DNA of 64,000 bases from an uncultured Bacteroidota bacterium (GTDB taxonomy: Bacteria; Bacteroidota; Bacteroidia; Bacteroidales; P3): positions 1-64,000 of the forward strand of contig CACYKY010000008.1 in NCBI GenBank assembly GCA_902775135.1, in the 5' to 3' direction. Positions 24,434 through 33,584 of this stretch are shown here, in pieces. The position numbers were made by a program, and so were the translations under genes. Position 1 is the first letter of the stretch; each line of letters begins with the position of its first letter. The notes beneath the pieces are model-generated. The model was not told where the DNA came from. It made no database searches and was given only the letters and a program-made list of their open reading frames with translations.

Positions 24434-24494
24434 TAGTGAATGGTGAATAGAGAATGGTGAATAGTGATTGGTTTTTAGATATTAGATAAAAGAT
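24434..24494 (+). repeat. ATGGTGAATAG-type intergenic repeat
   Basis: GTGAATGGTGAATAG, AGAATGGTGAATAG and TGATTGG follow each other in the gap between the dipeptidase and PNGase F genes, then TAGATATTAGATAAAAGATA. The same motif occurs at 2723, 36294 and 60949. Confidence 0.6.
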
Positions 24495-26243
24495 ATGATC
24501 ATACGTAAATGTGTTAATGTGGTTGTGTTTTTGTTGCTGCCGATGGTGGCAATGGCGCAGAATGTGAAGATATCGAAGGATGCCAATCGGTTTACCTACT
24601 GGCAGTTCGAATACGGCGAGAAGACCGACACTTCATGCATCGAGGTGTGGCTCAACGACGGCGTGGCAAGCATAGAGACACTCGGCATCAAGGGAACACC
24701 TGTTCAAGGCTACGCCCCGACGCATACCTACATCGACTATCCAGACGACAGCATCACCGTTTCCGTCAGCTACCCCGACAGCAACTACTACTATCGCACC
24801 GCGCTCTCGCGCAGCGACATAGAGTGGAAGGTGGAAGGCCCGGCCAAGGAGCGGAAATACACCTGCTCCATCAACAGCAACACGCTCGTCTTCGTGATGG
24901 ACGAAACGGTGGAGCAGAATGCCACCCCACTACCATACTATGGCTTGGCGAAAGGCGTGCTTCGCAGCTTCACCCGCAACGGACAGCTGCGGATAAAGCT
25001 TGCCAAGAGCACATGGATAAACAATGCCCCAATGCCCGGTATCGGGGCGATGGGCCGTCGTGTGTCGCCTCGCGAACTCGACCGCATCATGAAGGAGCGC
25101 CTCGTCGTCACCACGCGCATCTTCGACAACGTACAGCTGCATTGGGGTGCTCAGAATGCACATGTGAGTGACAGCGTCCCCTTCGACACGGTGCTTCACT
25201 ATGCTGGAGGCACCTTGGCTCTCAAGAGGCTTCACCTCCCGGTGCTGCCAGAACACTACCAGTATTTTCTCGAATTACACCAACGCAGCAATGGCGATGC
25301 CTACGACCGAACGGGTTCCGTGTTCGTTATTCCCGGGTTCAACAACAATCTCGAGCCGACCTTCTTCGACGGAATCAACGGACACCCTGACTCTCTGCCT
25401 GTCTTCATCGACCGCAACGGTGAACGTTACCAGGGCATACGTTCTGGTATCAGCCATCTAAAGAAATACTTTTTTTCATCGTTTGTCTACAACCCGCCGG
25501 TCGAGTTGATGCGTTTCTTCACACCTTTCGGCGTAGGCCATTTCAACGAACGCATGGCGAATTACGGCATCGACTGGGCAGACGAAACCTACTACCGGCA
25601 AGAAGTCAGCGACCTGGCTCCGCTGTTGCAAGGCGATGTGCTTATCGGTGTATGGATAGGCAACTACGACGCCGGCGGACACATTGTCAGCCTCGACCTA
25701 AAGTCCTACCCCAACGACTACCTGGCGCCCGATAGTAGTAGCAAACACCCCTATATCCGTTCACTCTTCAACACCTGCAATGTGCTGGAAATGGCGGGCC
25801 AGAACTATGGCAAACTTTTTGCTTCTGATTCACTCAGCACGTGGGGTAGCGTATGGATTCCCAAAGATGCCAAGCGTGTGCTACTGCGCTACATCTCCAC
25901 CGGCCACGGCGGCTGGGGCGAAGGCGACGAGTTCGTGCCGAAGACCAACACCATTCTCATCGACGGCAAACCCGCCTTCTCCCACACCCCCTGGCGGCAG
26001 GATTGCGGCTGCTACCGAGACCTCAACCCCGTGAGCGGCAACTTCTGGAACGGCCTCTCCAGCAGCGACTTCTCGCGCTCTGGCTGGTGCCCCGGCACCG
26101 CCACGCAACCCGTCTACTTCGACCTCTCGCCCTGGGCCGACGGCCGCGAGCACACCCTCACCGTCGCCATCCCGCAGGGCAAGCCCGTCGAGGGCATGTT
26201 CAGCCACTGGGCCGTCAGCGGTGTCTTGATAGTGGAATATTAG
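24495..26243 (+). CDS. secreted peptide-N-glycosidase F (PNGase F)
   Basis: A 582-residue exported protein (signal peptide about 1-21, ending AMAQ) whose C-terminal half matches PNGase F. PNGase F cleaves the bond between asparagine and the first GlcNAc of N-glycans. Diagnostic segments are ISTGHGGWGEGDEFVPK with the acidic active-site loop, PWRQDCGCYRDLNPVSGNFW, and SSSDFSRSGWCPGTATQPVY. About 250 N-terminal residues form the extra domain seen in longer Bacteroidota PNGases; the classical Flavobacterium enzyme lacks it. Likely role: removing host or dietary N-glycans in the periplasm or at the cell surface. The last residues SGVLIVEY recur in the CapA remnant at 30054. Confidence 0.9.
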   Translation: MIIRKCVNVVVFLLLPMVAMAQNVKISKDANRFTYWQFEYGEKTDTSCIEVWLNDGVASIETLGIKGTPVQGYAPTHTYIDYPDDSITVSVSYPDSNYYYRTALSRSDIEWKVEGPAKERKYTCSINSNTLVFVMDETVEQNATPLPYYGLAKGVLRSFTRNGQLRIKLAKSTWINNAPMPGIGAMGRRVSPRELDRIMKERLVVTTRIFDNVQLHWGAQNAHVSDSVPFDTVLHYAGGTLALKRLHLPVLPEHYQYFLELHQRSNGDAYDRTGSVFVIPGFNNNLEPTFFDGINGHPDSLPVFIDRNGERYQGIRSGISHLKKYFFSSFVYNPPVELMRFFTPFGVGHFNERMANYGIDWADETYYRQEVSDLAPLLQGDVLIGVWIGNYDAGGHIVSLDLKSYPNDYLAPDSSSKHPYIRSLFNTCNVLEMAGQNYGKLFASDSLSTWGSVWIPKDAKRVLLRYISTGHGGWGEGDEFVPKTNTILIDGKPAFSHTPWRQDCGCYRDLNPVSGNFWNGLSSSDFSRSGWCPGTATQPVYFDLSPWADGREHTLTVAIPQGKPVEGMFSHWAVSGVLIVEY

Positions 26244-26308
26244 CCGGCTGTGTGACAAAACCGACCCATGGGCGTTTAATAAAGGTGAAGAACGCAACAC
26301 TGACGACC

Positions 26309-26779
26309 ATGGACGAGCATCCTTTCATAGAACTCATCGAGCGACATTCGGCAGCCATCGAGCGCGTGTGCCGCTCGTTCTGTTCCGTCCGCGAAGACCG
26401 TGAGGACCTGCGGCAGGAGGTGCTGATGCATCTTTGGTCGGGATGGAAGAACTATCGTCCCGACAACAAACCAATCACATGGGTCTACCGCGTGGCGCTG
26501 AATACCGCCATCAGCTGGCGACGGCATAGGAGGAGGCAGGTGGAAACAATGCCGCTCGACGGTTTCGATCTGCCGGACGACCCTATTGCAAGGGAGCAAT
26601 CGGCCCATCTGAAAGTGCTGATTGCGCAACTGTCCGTTGGCGAACAGCGGCTTATCAACCTTTACCTCGACGGCTTTACCACCGAAGAGATTGGCCGACT
26701 GCTGGGCATCAGCCAGACCAACGTCACCACGCGGATTAATCGTATTAAAGAAAAACTGAAAAAGATAAACAGTATATGA
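26309..26779 (+). CDS. ECF-type RNA polymerase sigma factor
   Basis: A 156-residue ECF sigma factor. Region 2 is near residues 10-70, with REDREDLRQEVLMHLWSGW (core-binding, DxxQE-like) and PITWVYRVALNTAISWRRH. Region 4 has the helix-turn-helix LYLDGFTTEEIGRLLGISQT, then NVTTRINRIKEKLK. The start at 26309 gives the usual N terminus. The stop overlaps the next start by 4 nt (ATGA), so translation of the presumed membrane regulator is coupled. With the following genes it looks like an envelope-sensing module. Confidence 0.9.
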   Translation: MDEHPFIELIERHSAAIERVCRSFCSVREDREDLRQEVLMHLWSGWKNYRPDNKPITWVYRVALNTAISWRRHRRRQVETMPLDGFDLPDDPIAREQSAHLKVLIAQLSVGEQRLINLYLDGFTTEEIGRLLGISQTNVTTRINRIKEKLKKINSI

Positions 26780-27051
26780 ATACAGACCATCTTATAGAAC
26801 AGATACATGCCACCAACGCGCAGAGGCGCAGAGAGGAGCATCGCAAGACGCGACATGTTGTCTGGCGCATCGCCCTGCCTACGGCCGCCGCTGCCGCCAT
26901 CCTGCTCATTGTTCTGCTGCCACATGGCAACAAGGTGCAGGCCGCCACGCCCGCCCCCGGCATCTATTGCAACAGTCAGTGCAATCCCGACGATGTGCTG
27001 GCCCTCCTCGACAATAATATTAACCACATCAGAAGCATACAGTCGTTATGA
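26776..27051 (+). CDS. small single-pass membrane protein, putative anti-sigma factor
   Basis: A 91-residue protein with a basic, helical N-terminal part (residues 1-30), one transmembrane helix (about 31-47, IALPTAAAAAILLIVLL) and a short outer tail with two Cys. This is the topology of small anti-sigma factors. Its 4-nt overlap with the ECF sigma gene supports that role, though no known anti-sigma family signature is visible. It overlaps the next gene by 4 nt as well. Confidence 0.6.
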   Translation: MNTDHLIEQIHATNAQRRREEHRKTRHVVWRIALPTAAAAAILLIVLLPHGNKVQAATPAPGIYCNSQCNPDDVLALLDNNINHIRSIQSL

Positions 27052-27605
27052 AACACATCGCATTCTTTGTTTGCCTGTTGACCGTCGGCATTGCCGCCAA
27101 TGCACAGACGGCCCTCTACAAGCACTATGCCAACCGTCAGGGCATAAAAGCCTATTGCGTCGAGCGCTACCCCCTTTCGAGCGGCGACATTGTGACAGTC
27201 ACCTTCTTCGAGGCCGAAGACAAGGAGGCCTACGACTCGTTGCGCAGCGAACTGATACACCTTCCTTATACTCCTCGCAGAGGGAGCATCGATGGCACTG
27301 TGGAATATAATCCATCTCCACGGAGGCAGCAGGTACGGGAGAAGACAAAAAAGAAAATGGCAGAGAAGGAAATAAAAAAGAGAGAGAAGGAACTGCATAT
27401 CGATTCGTTGAGACACATAATAGGTCTCGCGCCCAAACATCTCGTTGTCTTCAACGCCGATGCCTTCCCCGGTGACAAGGGCTACTATGCCATCTATTGT
27501 CCCTCCGACCGCATGGTGATACTGATATTTCACATCACCAGCGACGACGAGGCACTCAAGGTGGCAGGCCACATGATGTCGTCCGAGTTGAAAACTGAAG
27601 AATGA
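27048..27605 (+). CDS. exported hypothetical protein of the ECF module
   Basis: A 185-residue protein with a signal peptide (about 1-19, ending ANAQ). Residues 85-120 form a strongly charged helix (REKTKKKMAEKEIKKREKEL). A C-terminal alpha/beta segment follows (HLVVFNADAFPGDKGYYAIY). No family is recognised. It is translationally linked to the membrane protein before it and followed after 7 nt by the outer-membrane barrel gene, so it is probably a periplasmic part of the same module. Confidence 0.6.
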   Translation: MKHIAFFVCLLTVGIAANAQTALYKHYANRQGIKAYCVERYPLSSGDIVTVTFFEAEDKEAYDSLRSELIHLPYTPRRGSIDGTVEYNPSPRRQQVREKTKKKMAEKEIKKREKELHIDSLRHIIGLAPKHLVVFNADAFPGDKGYYAIYCPSDRMVILIFHITSDDEALKVAGHMMSSELKTEE

Positions 27606-27612
27606 GGATACA

Positions 27613-29826
27613 ATGAGAAAAGCACTGCTTTTTGCTCTGGTATTGTTCCCCATGCTGACCTGGGCACAGGCCTCCGACACCGTCAGCCAGGCCACCCTCG
27701 ACAGCATTGACGCCAAAATGAAGCTCGTGAAGCTGAAGGAAATCAGCATTTCCGCTCCCAAGCCCGTCTACAGCATGACCGGTGAGGTGGTCAACTACAA
27801 TGTGGAGAACGACGAGACGGTGGCCGGCCTCACCGCCTGGGACGCCATCCGCAACGCCCCCTCTGTGCAAATCAACGAAGAAGGGAACCTCTCCATGCGC
27901 GGTTCCGACCATGTCGACGTGTGGCTCAACGGCCGCCCCACCGGCATGAACGGTTCCACGCTGAAGGCTTTTTTCGAGAGCATGCCTGCCGAGGCGCTGA
28001 CCCGCGTGGAGGTCATCAAGAACCCCTCGGCCAAATACATGGTAACAGAAGGTCACCACATACTCAACATTGTCACTTCGGCCCGCCTGCGTACCAGCGA
28101 ACTCTGGATCCTAGGCCTCAGCGGCAACACACGTCCCTACTATTCTCCGTGGTTCAGCTACGTGCGCAACACTGACCGCCTGAAGTTTTCCTTCCATCTG
28201 GCTGGTAGCCGCAGCCATTTCATCGACGACGGCCAGGGCAGCCACACCCTCACCTCCGGCAACGACACCACCAGCCAACGCACTTACTTCAGTCATTCCG
28301 ACGGGTCGAGTTATTTCGGGAACAACAACATCAACATCAGCTATAAAATTGACTCCGTCACCGACTTCAACCTCATGTCGTGGAACATGCTGCAAGGGCG
28401 ATACGACGACCGCTACAGCTACTGCTACGAACAATGGGACTATCTGCCCGACACCGCCCACTACCGCTACCTCGACACCTCCGACAGCCGGAACCACAGT
28501 ATCAACGGCTTCACCAATTTCGACATCAAGCGTCGCCTGCCCGGCCGCAAGGGACACAACATCACCTTCGGTGGTACGTGGAACTATCTCTTCAGCGCCC
28601 ATCACAACGAGAGCCAACGCCTCATCTCCCTTGCCGAAGGCAACCCCTCAGCATTCCTCCTCGAACCCTACGACCGCACCAACGACAACCACTACAACCG
28701 CAATACCGTCGACATCTCCCTGCGCTATAACCGCCCCCTCGGCCCCCACGACGAGCTCAGCTTTCGCCTCGGCGGGCGCCCATACGGCAATAACCATCGC
28801 GACCGCAACATCCTCCTTGCCGCCGGGCTGCCCGACACGTTACGCAACTACGTGAGCGACTACCACACCCGAAGCCTCTACGTCAGCCTCTCGCTGCGCC
28901 ACGAGTGGGAACGCACCACCCTGGGTGCCGACCTTCACGCCTCGCACGACTGGCTGCGTATCGACAACCGAGGCCTTTTCCCCGACGACACCCTCTTCCT
29001 CTTCTTCGTCCTCGAACCCTCTTTTTCGCTCACCCATCGTACCCCGTCTATGCACTATTTCCGCTTCCGCTATTCTTATTCGCTCTCCACCCCCTCGGGT
29101 GGCGACCTCACGCAAAGCCGCATCTATGACGACGACTCCTACTCCGTCGGCAACCGCCGTCTTGGCAACGCTGCCACCCACAAGGCCACGTTCTCCTGGA
29201 ACCGCTATTTCGAGAAAATCGGCAATGTCAGCATCGATGCCTATGCCAACAGCACCTCGGGCGGCATCGAGAGCATCACCGCCGCCACACCCGCGGCCGA
29301 CCCTTTCCTGGGGCGCGTCATCACCTACTCCATGCCCTTCAACACAGCCTCCTCCTACAAAGCGGGAGTCGACGCCAACTTCACCTATCGCCCCGCCGCA
29401 TGGGCCAGCCTGAGCCTCAACGCCAGTCTCTTCCAGCAGGGCTATCACGTGGAGGGCGAACCCTGGCAGGAACGCTTCTCGTGGACACTCTATGCACGCC
29501 TGTGGGCCAAGGTGGCCAAACTGGTCAATCTCGATGCCAATATCAGTTACGGCAACCCTACGCTTGGCCTCTATAGCCAAGAGGAACGTGCTGTGAGCAT
29601 TGGACTCGGAGCCTCAACCACTTTGCTCGACGGCCGCCTCTCGCTACGTGTCAGCGTCAGCGACCTGCTTGACAACAACCTTTACAGCGAAAGCGTGGTC
29701 GCCCCCACCTATGCCTCCTCCAGCTCTAGACATTCCAGTTCGCGCTATATCACCTTTGGACTCACCTGGCGCATCGGCAAACTCGACCTCGAGTGGCAGG
29801 CCCATGGTGGCGCTGCCGGACAATGA
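27613..29826 (+). CDS. TonB-receptor-like outer membrane beta-barrel protein
   Basis: A 737-residue exported protein (signal peptide about 1-18, ending TWAQ). Residues about 40-155 resemble a TonB-receptor plug (DAIRNAPSVQINEEGNLSMR, then VEVIKNPSAKYMVTEGH). The rest is a barrel of alternating aromatic/polar strands similar to the outer membrane beta-barrel family OMP_b-brl_3. There is no carboxypeptidase-regulatory-like N-terminal domain and no SusD partner next to it, so a nutrient import role is uncertain. It is last in the ECF sigma operon and is the likely envelope target or output of that module. Confidence 0.8.
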   Translation: MRKALLFALVLFPMLTWAQASDTVSQATLDSIDAKMKLVKLKEISISAPKPVYSMTGEVVNYNVENDETVAGLTAWDAIRNAPSVQINEEGNLSMRGSDHVDVWLNGRPTGMNGSTLKAFFESMPAEALTRVEVIKNPSAKYMVTEGHHILNIVTSARLRTSELWILGLSGNTRPYYSPWFSYVRNTDRLKFSFHLAGSRSHFIDDGQGSHTLTSGNDTTSQRTYFSHSDGSSYFGNNNINISYKIDSVTDFNLMSWNMLQGRYDDRYSYCYEQWDYLPDTAHYRYLDTSDSRNHSINGFTNFDIKRRLPGRKGHNITFGGTWNYLFSAHHNESQRLISLAEGNPSAFLLEPYDRTNDNHYNRNTVDISLRYNRPLGPHDELSFRLGGRPYGNNHRDRNILLAAGLPDTLRNYVSDYHTRSLYVSLSLRHEWERTTLGADLHASHDWLRIDNRGLFPDDTLFLFFVLEPSFSLTHRTPSMHYFRFRYSYSLSTPSGGDLTQSRIYDDDSYSVGNRRLGNAATHKATFSWNRYFEKIGNVSIDAYANSTSGGIESITAATPAADPFLGRVITYSMPFNTASSYKAGVDANFTYRPAAWASLSLNASLFQQGYHVEGEPWQERFSWTLYARLWAKVAKLVNLDANISYGNPTLGLYSQEERAVSIGLGASTTLLDGRLSLRVSVSDLLDNNLYSESVVAPTYASSSSRHSSSRYITFGLTWRIGKLDLEWQAHGGAAGQ

Positions 29827-29860
29827 TGTTTCCGGAAAAAGTTGTATCTTTACAGTTCAA

Positions 29861-30054
29861 TACTGGGTTCACCGTGGCACCTTCGATGGCTCTACCAGTA
29901 TTATATTGTCCCCTCCACCGATGCTGTCGAGTACCCCGAGTATTACCAGATTACCGGCGACCTGCTGAATGCCCTGCAGCGCTTCAGCGACAATACCCGC
30001 TCCCGTCTCGACTCCTGTGCCCTTCCCAGCGGCGTGCTTATTGTGGAATATTGA
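29861..30054 (+). pseudogene. frameshifted C-terminal remnant of a CapA-family gene
   Basis: The segment matches the C-terminal part of the intact CapA protein at 57371-58543. YWVHRGTFD is in one frame; LYQYYIVPSTDAVEYPEYYQ and then SDNTRSRLDSCA are in the next. A one-base deletion after GAT (near 29891) separates the two parts. The intact protein continues IQGANITEHRFY, but the remnant ends SGVLIVEY, identical to the last eight residues of the PNGase F protein at 26243. It has no start region and no upstream half. It begins 35 nt after the barrel gene. Confidence 0.8.
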
Positions 30055-30222
30055 CTCCCCTCCAATCCAACAAACCAAATCCCTGTATGGCGGGGGGCGA
30101 GGTTGGAACAAAATACGGTTGTGAATTGATCAGAAATAGGTATTATCGATATGGAAGTATCGATATGTGGGATTTTTTTCATGTTGGTAATGTGGAGGTT
30201 GCGGCCGCATGGGAAAGTTTTA

Positions 30223-30253
30223 TTTGGTAGATTGATTTTATTTTGTATTTTTG
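30223..30253 (+). promoter_or_regulatory. promoter of the hydrogenase operon
   Basis: TTTG at 30223-30226 and TATTTTTG at 30246-30253 with 19 nt between them match the Bacteroidota promoter. The first start codon is 41 nt further on. The four following genes have gaps too short for other promoters. Confidence 0.7.
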
Positions 30254-30293
30254 TAGCACAAAATAAGCTATTATATATAAAACAAAAATAAAG

Positions 30294-30593
30294 ATGACAG
30301 CGATAAAAGTATGCGTCGGCAGCTCGTGCCACCTGAAGGGTAGCTATGCCGTGATAGAAGAAATGAAAAGAGTGCTTAAAAAGTACGACGTGGAGGACCT
30401 TGTGGACCTGCAGGCAAGTTTTTGCCTAGGTCATTGTGCCAAGGGAGTGACTGTGGCGTGTGACGGTGTGGAGCCTGCCGCCAACGGCCCTCAGGTGGAG
30501 CGCACGGAGGAGGGTTTCTTCCTTCACAATGTGAACGCCGAGAATGCCGAGCAGCTGTTTGCCACAGAGGTCTATCCCTCGCTGCAGCTCTAA
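30294..30593 (+). CDS. thioredoxin-like [2Fe-2S] ferredoxin
   Basis: A 99-residue protein of the thioredoxin-like 2Fe-2S ferredoxin family (NuoE/HydC-like). Cluster ligands are visible as CVGSSC at 7-12 and CLGHC at about 44-48. Such proteins pass electrons in multisubunit hydrogenases and formate dehydrogenases. It is the first gene of an operon with two [FeFe]-hydrogenase-type proteins and a phosphatase. It could supply or accept electrons for either hydrogenase, or act as the redox input to the sensor. Confidence 0.88.
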   Translation: MTAIKVCVGSSCHLKGSYAVIEEMKRVLKKYDVEDLVDLQASFCLGHCAKGVTVACDGVEPAANGPQVERTEEGFFLHNVNAENAEQLFATEVYPSLQL

Positions 30594-30655
30594 TGGGCAT
30601 GCGAGAGGGGCCGAGAGGTATCGTTAGGAACTATGATAAAAAAGAAAGAGGATTT

Positions 30656-32407
30656 ATGGCTAACTATATAGAATCCAAGACTGTACAATGTAAGGATTGC
30701 TATCGTTGCCTTCGCGAGTGTCCCGTGAAGGCCATCGAGATCAAAGGACATCATGCAAGTGTGATTGAGGAGCATTGTATTCTCTGTGGTCACTGCACGC
30801 TGGCATGCCCTCAACAGGCCAAGGTGCCTGTGAGCGGGATGGACAAAGTGCGCGCTCTGCTGCGAGAGGGCCATGTGGCCGCCTCGGTGGCGCCGTCGTT
30901 TGTGAGCAGCCTGGGGGTCGACGACTTCCAGATGGTGCGTATCGCGCTGGCCAAGCTGGGCTTTACGGTGGTGGAAGAGACTGCCCTGGGGGCCCAGGCA
31001 GTGGTGGAGGAATACAAGCGGGTGCTCGCCAAGGGTGAGATGCGCAACTTCATCACCTCGGCCTGCCCTGCTGCCTGCCGCCTGATACAGATGTACTATC
31101 CGAAGGCGTTGGCGTTTCTGGCGCCCGTAGACTCACCCATGACGGCGCATGCGAAGATGATGCGGAAGAACGACCCGGAGCTGAAGGTGGTGTTCATCGG
31201 TCCCTGTCTGGCCAAGAAGCGCGAAGCCGACGAGCACGGCATCGACGGGGTGCTGACCTTCGACGAACTGCTGACACTTTTTGAAGAAAACAATATCGAC
31301 CTGGGAGCCATCAATCGTCTGGCCATTGCCGGTGACGGTGGAGGAGTGAACTTGGCGAAGGCATTCCCTGTGACACGAGGTATCATTCGTTCGTTCGATG
31401 CCCTGCCGGAGGGATACACCTATATGGCCATTGACGGTGTGGACCGGTTGGCCGACGTGCTGGAGAACATAGAGAACCTCGACCACGTCTTCATCGAGAT
31501 GAACTCCTGTCCTGGAGGCTGCATCAACGGTCCTAGCTCGATAGCACGGCCTGGCGGAGTGATGAAAGCCGAATCGGACATAGACGCCTATGTGGCGCAT
31601 GACAAGGCCACACGGCCTCTGCGTCCGGCTCCTGACGCCGGAGTGAGCCTGGCCTATGCCCATCCGCGCTTGAGGGCGAAGAGCCGTCCGGCATCGGAGA
31701 AGGAGATAGAGGATGTGCTGCACCGCACAGGCAAATTCACCAAGGAAGACGAGTTGAACTGTGGCGCCTGCGGTTACAGCACGTGCCGCGAGAAGGCGTG
31801 GGCGGTAGTCAACGGCTATGCCGACATTGACATCTGTCTGCCTTACATGCGCAAGAGAGCCGAGAGCCTGGCTGTGGACATTGTGCGCAACTCGCCCGAG
31901 GGCGTTGTGATTGTCGACGGCGACATGAACATAGTGGATTGCAACGCCACCGCCATGAAGCTGCTGGGAATGGCAGGGAAGCCGGAGGACAACGTGGGAC
32001 GAGCTGTGTCGCAGTATTTCCCGCCGCTGGAATTCTACACAGCCTTGAACCAGCATCGTCGTACGGAAAATCGCTGCCTGCACATCAACACTACAGACCG
32101 ATATGTGAGTTTGACTGTGAGCCTGCTGAGTGAGCAGAACCTGCTCTTCGGCCTGATGAAGGACATCAGCGACGAGGTGAATTACGATAAGAAGCTCGAC
32201 AAGGTGAAGATGGACACCATCAGCACTACCGACGAGCTTATCATGAAGCAAATGCGTGTAGCGCAGGAGATAGCCTCGCTGCTGGGCGAGACCACCGCGG
32301 AGACGAAAGTGGCGCTGCTGAAGTTGAAGAAGACCCTTGCCGACGGCAAGATGGACATAAACGAAGACGGCCGTCCCACCGACTGGAAGACGGCCAAGAA
32401 AGGGTGA
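30656..32407 (+). CDS. sensory [FeFe]-hydrogenase (group C/HydS-like) with PAS domain
   Basis: A protein of about 583 residues. Two 4Fe-4S motifs lie at the N terminus (CKDCYRCLRECP, CILCGHCTLACP). A hydrogenase H-cluster domain follows, then a four-Cys Fe-S domain (CGACGYSTC), a PAS domain (VDIVRNSPEGVVIVDGDMNI) and a helical tail. The H-cluster loops are TSACPAA, PCLAKKREAD and MNSCPGGCING. The first loop has Ala where catalytic hydrogenases have the proton-relay Cys (TSCCP); the cluster-ligand Cys residues are kept. This and the PAS domain point to an H2 or redox sensor rather than a bulk catalyst. The frame is open from 30593; 30656 gives the usual short N terminus. A PP2C phosphatase follows. 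Confidence 0.88.
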   Translation: MANYIESKTVQCKDCYRCLRECPVKAIEIKGHHASVIEEHCILCGHCTLACPQQAKVPVSGMDKVRALLREGHVAASVAPSFVSSLGVDDFQMVRIALAKLGFTVVEETALGAQAVVEEYKRVLAKGEMRNFITSACPAACRLIQMYYPKALAFLAPVDSPMTAHAKMMRKNDPELKVVFIGPCLAKKREADEHGIDGVLTFDELLTLFEENNIDLGAINRLAIAGDGGGVNLAKAFPVTRGIIRSFDALPEGYTYMAIDGVDRLADVLENIENLDHVFIEMNSCPGGCINGPSSIARPGGVMKAESDIDAYVAHDKATRPLRPAPDAGVSLAYAHPRLRAKSRPASEKEIEDVLHRTGKFTKEDELNCGACGYSTCREKAWAVVNGYADIDICLPYMRKRAESLAVDIVRNSPEGVVIVDGDMNIVDCNATAMKLLGMAGKPEDNVGRAVSQYFPPLEFYTALNQHRRTENRCLHINTTDRYVSLTVSLLSEQNLLFGLMKDISDEVNYDKKLDKVKMDTISTTDELIMKQMRVAQEIASLLGETTAETKVALLKLKKTLADGKMDINEDGRPTDWKTAKKG

Positions 32408-32418
32408 ACGGGAGCGAT

Positions 32419-33582
32419 ATGAAAGAACTATGTATTGAATACGGATACACTTCGCTGAACCACTATGGCGAGGAACTCTGCGGCGACAACGTGGAGATGA
32501 GCGTGGCTGACGGCTGGACCACCGTGGTGCTGGCTGACGGCCTGGGTAGCGGTGTGAAAGCCAACATCCTCTCCACGTTGACCAGCAAAATTCTGTGCAC
32601 AATGGTTTCAGGGGGTGCGGATATGGAGGACTGCGTAGGAACCATCATACAGACCCTGCCGGTGTGCAAGGAACGAGGGGTGGCCTACAGCACCTTCTCG
32701 GTGATACATGTGAACAACGAGGGGAGGGGACACCTCTTCGAATTCGACAATCCCGAAGCCATCTGGTATCACCATGGGCATACCTGTGATTTTCCCCGTG
32801 AGGAAATGGACATCTGCGGCAAGAAAGTGTTCCACACGCCGCTGGAACTGGCAGAGGGGGACATGGTGTTTGTGATGAGCGACGGCACCATCCATGCCGG
32901 CATTGGGCAGATGCTCAACTTCGGCTGGCAGCGCAAGGAAATAATGGAACATCTGGACACCAATATCGATGCCCACATGTCGGCCCGAGCAGCAGCGTGT
33001 CTGCTGGCATCGGCCTGTAACGACCTATACCTTGACCGGCCGGGTGACGACACTACGGTGGCCTCCATACGAGTGAGACCCCGTATGGAGGTGCACATCA
33101 TGGTTGGACCGCCGGTGGACAAAGAAAAGGACGAGGTGTATGTGAAACATTTCCTCGAAGGCGCCGACAAGCGCATTGTCTGCGGCGGAACCACGTCGCA
33201 GGTAGTGGCCCGCTGCATGGGCAGACAACTGAAAACCAGCTTTGACTTTCCCGACAAAGAAGTGCCTCCCATAGGGTTCATCGATGGCATAGACCTTGTC
33301 ACCGAAGGCGTCATCACCATGCGCCGCCTGCTGGCCCTCTCGGAGAAGTATGTTTCGGTGAAGGACCTTACCCCAAAGACCTACTCAAAGAAGGACGGTG
33401 GTTCGTTGCTGGCGAACATCATATTTGAGGAGGCTACTCACGTGGTCTTCTTTGTGGGACAGAACGTCAACGCCGCCCACCAGGGACTGGATATTGACAT
33501 CACCATGAAGCTCAAACTTGTTGAGCATCTGGCGGAGAACCTTCGCCGCATGGGCAAGATAGTAACCGTGAATTATGATTGA
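32419..33582 (+). CDS. SpoIIE/PP2C-type serine phosphatase
   Basis: A protein of about 387 residues with a SpoIIE-type PP2C domain at about 1-215. Metal-binding acidic motifs include VVLADGLGSG, GDMVFVMSDG and RPGDDTTVASIRV. The second half (about 220-387) is a separate alpha/beta region containing CGGTTSQVVARCMGR and a conserved DIDITMKLKLVEHLA stretch. Gene order (sensory hydrogenase, phosphatase, hydrogenase) suggests that the sensor controls this phosphatase, which then acts on an unknown phosphoprotein. The frame is open from a GTG at 32404; the ATG at 32419 is preferred. Confidence 0.85.
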   Translation: MKELCIEYGYTSLNHYGEELCGDNVEMSVADGWTTVVLADGLGSGVKANILSTLTSKILCTMVSGGADMEDCVGTIIQTLPVCKERGVAYSTFSVIHVNNEGRGHLFEFDNPEAIWYHHGHTCDFPREEMDICGKKVFHTPLELAEGDMVFVMSDGTIHAGIGQMLNFGWQRKEIMEHLDTNIDAHMSARAAACLLASACNDLYLDRPGDDTTVASIRVRPRMEVHIMVGPPVDKEKDEVYVKHFLEGADKRIVCGGTTSQVVARCMGRQLKTSFDFPDKEVPPIGFIDGIDLVTEGVITMRRLLALSEKYVSVKDLTPKTYSKKDGGSLLANIIFEEATHVVFFVGQNVNAAHQGLDIDITMKLKLVEHLAENLRRMGKIVTVNYD

Positions 33583-33584
33583 TT

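Noticed and set aside
29842..30054. A possible 70-residue gene after the barrel protein
   Set aside because: It is one frame of the CapA remnant; the other half of the homology is in a different frame, so it is not an intact gene.
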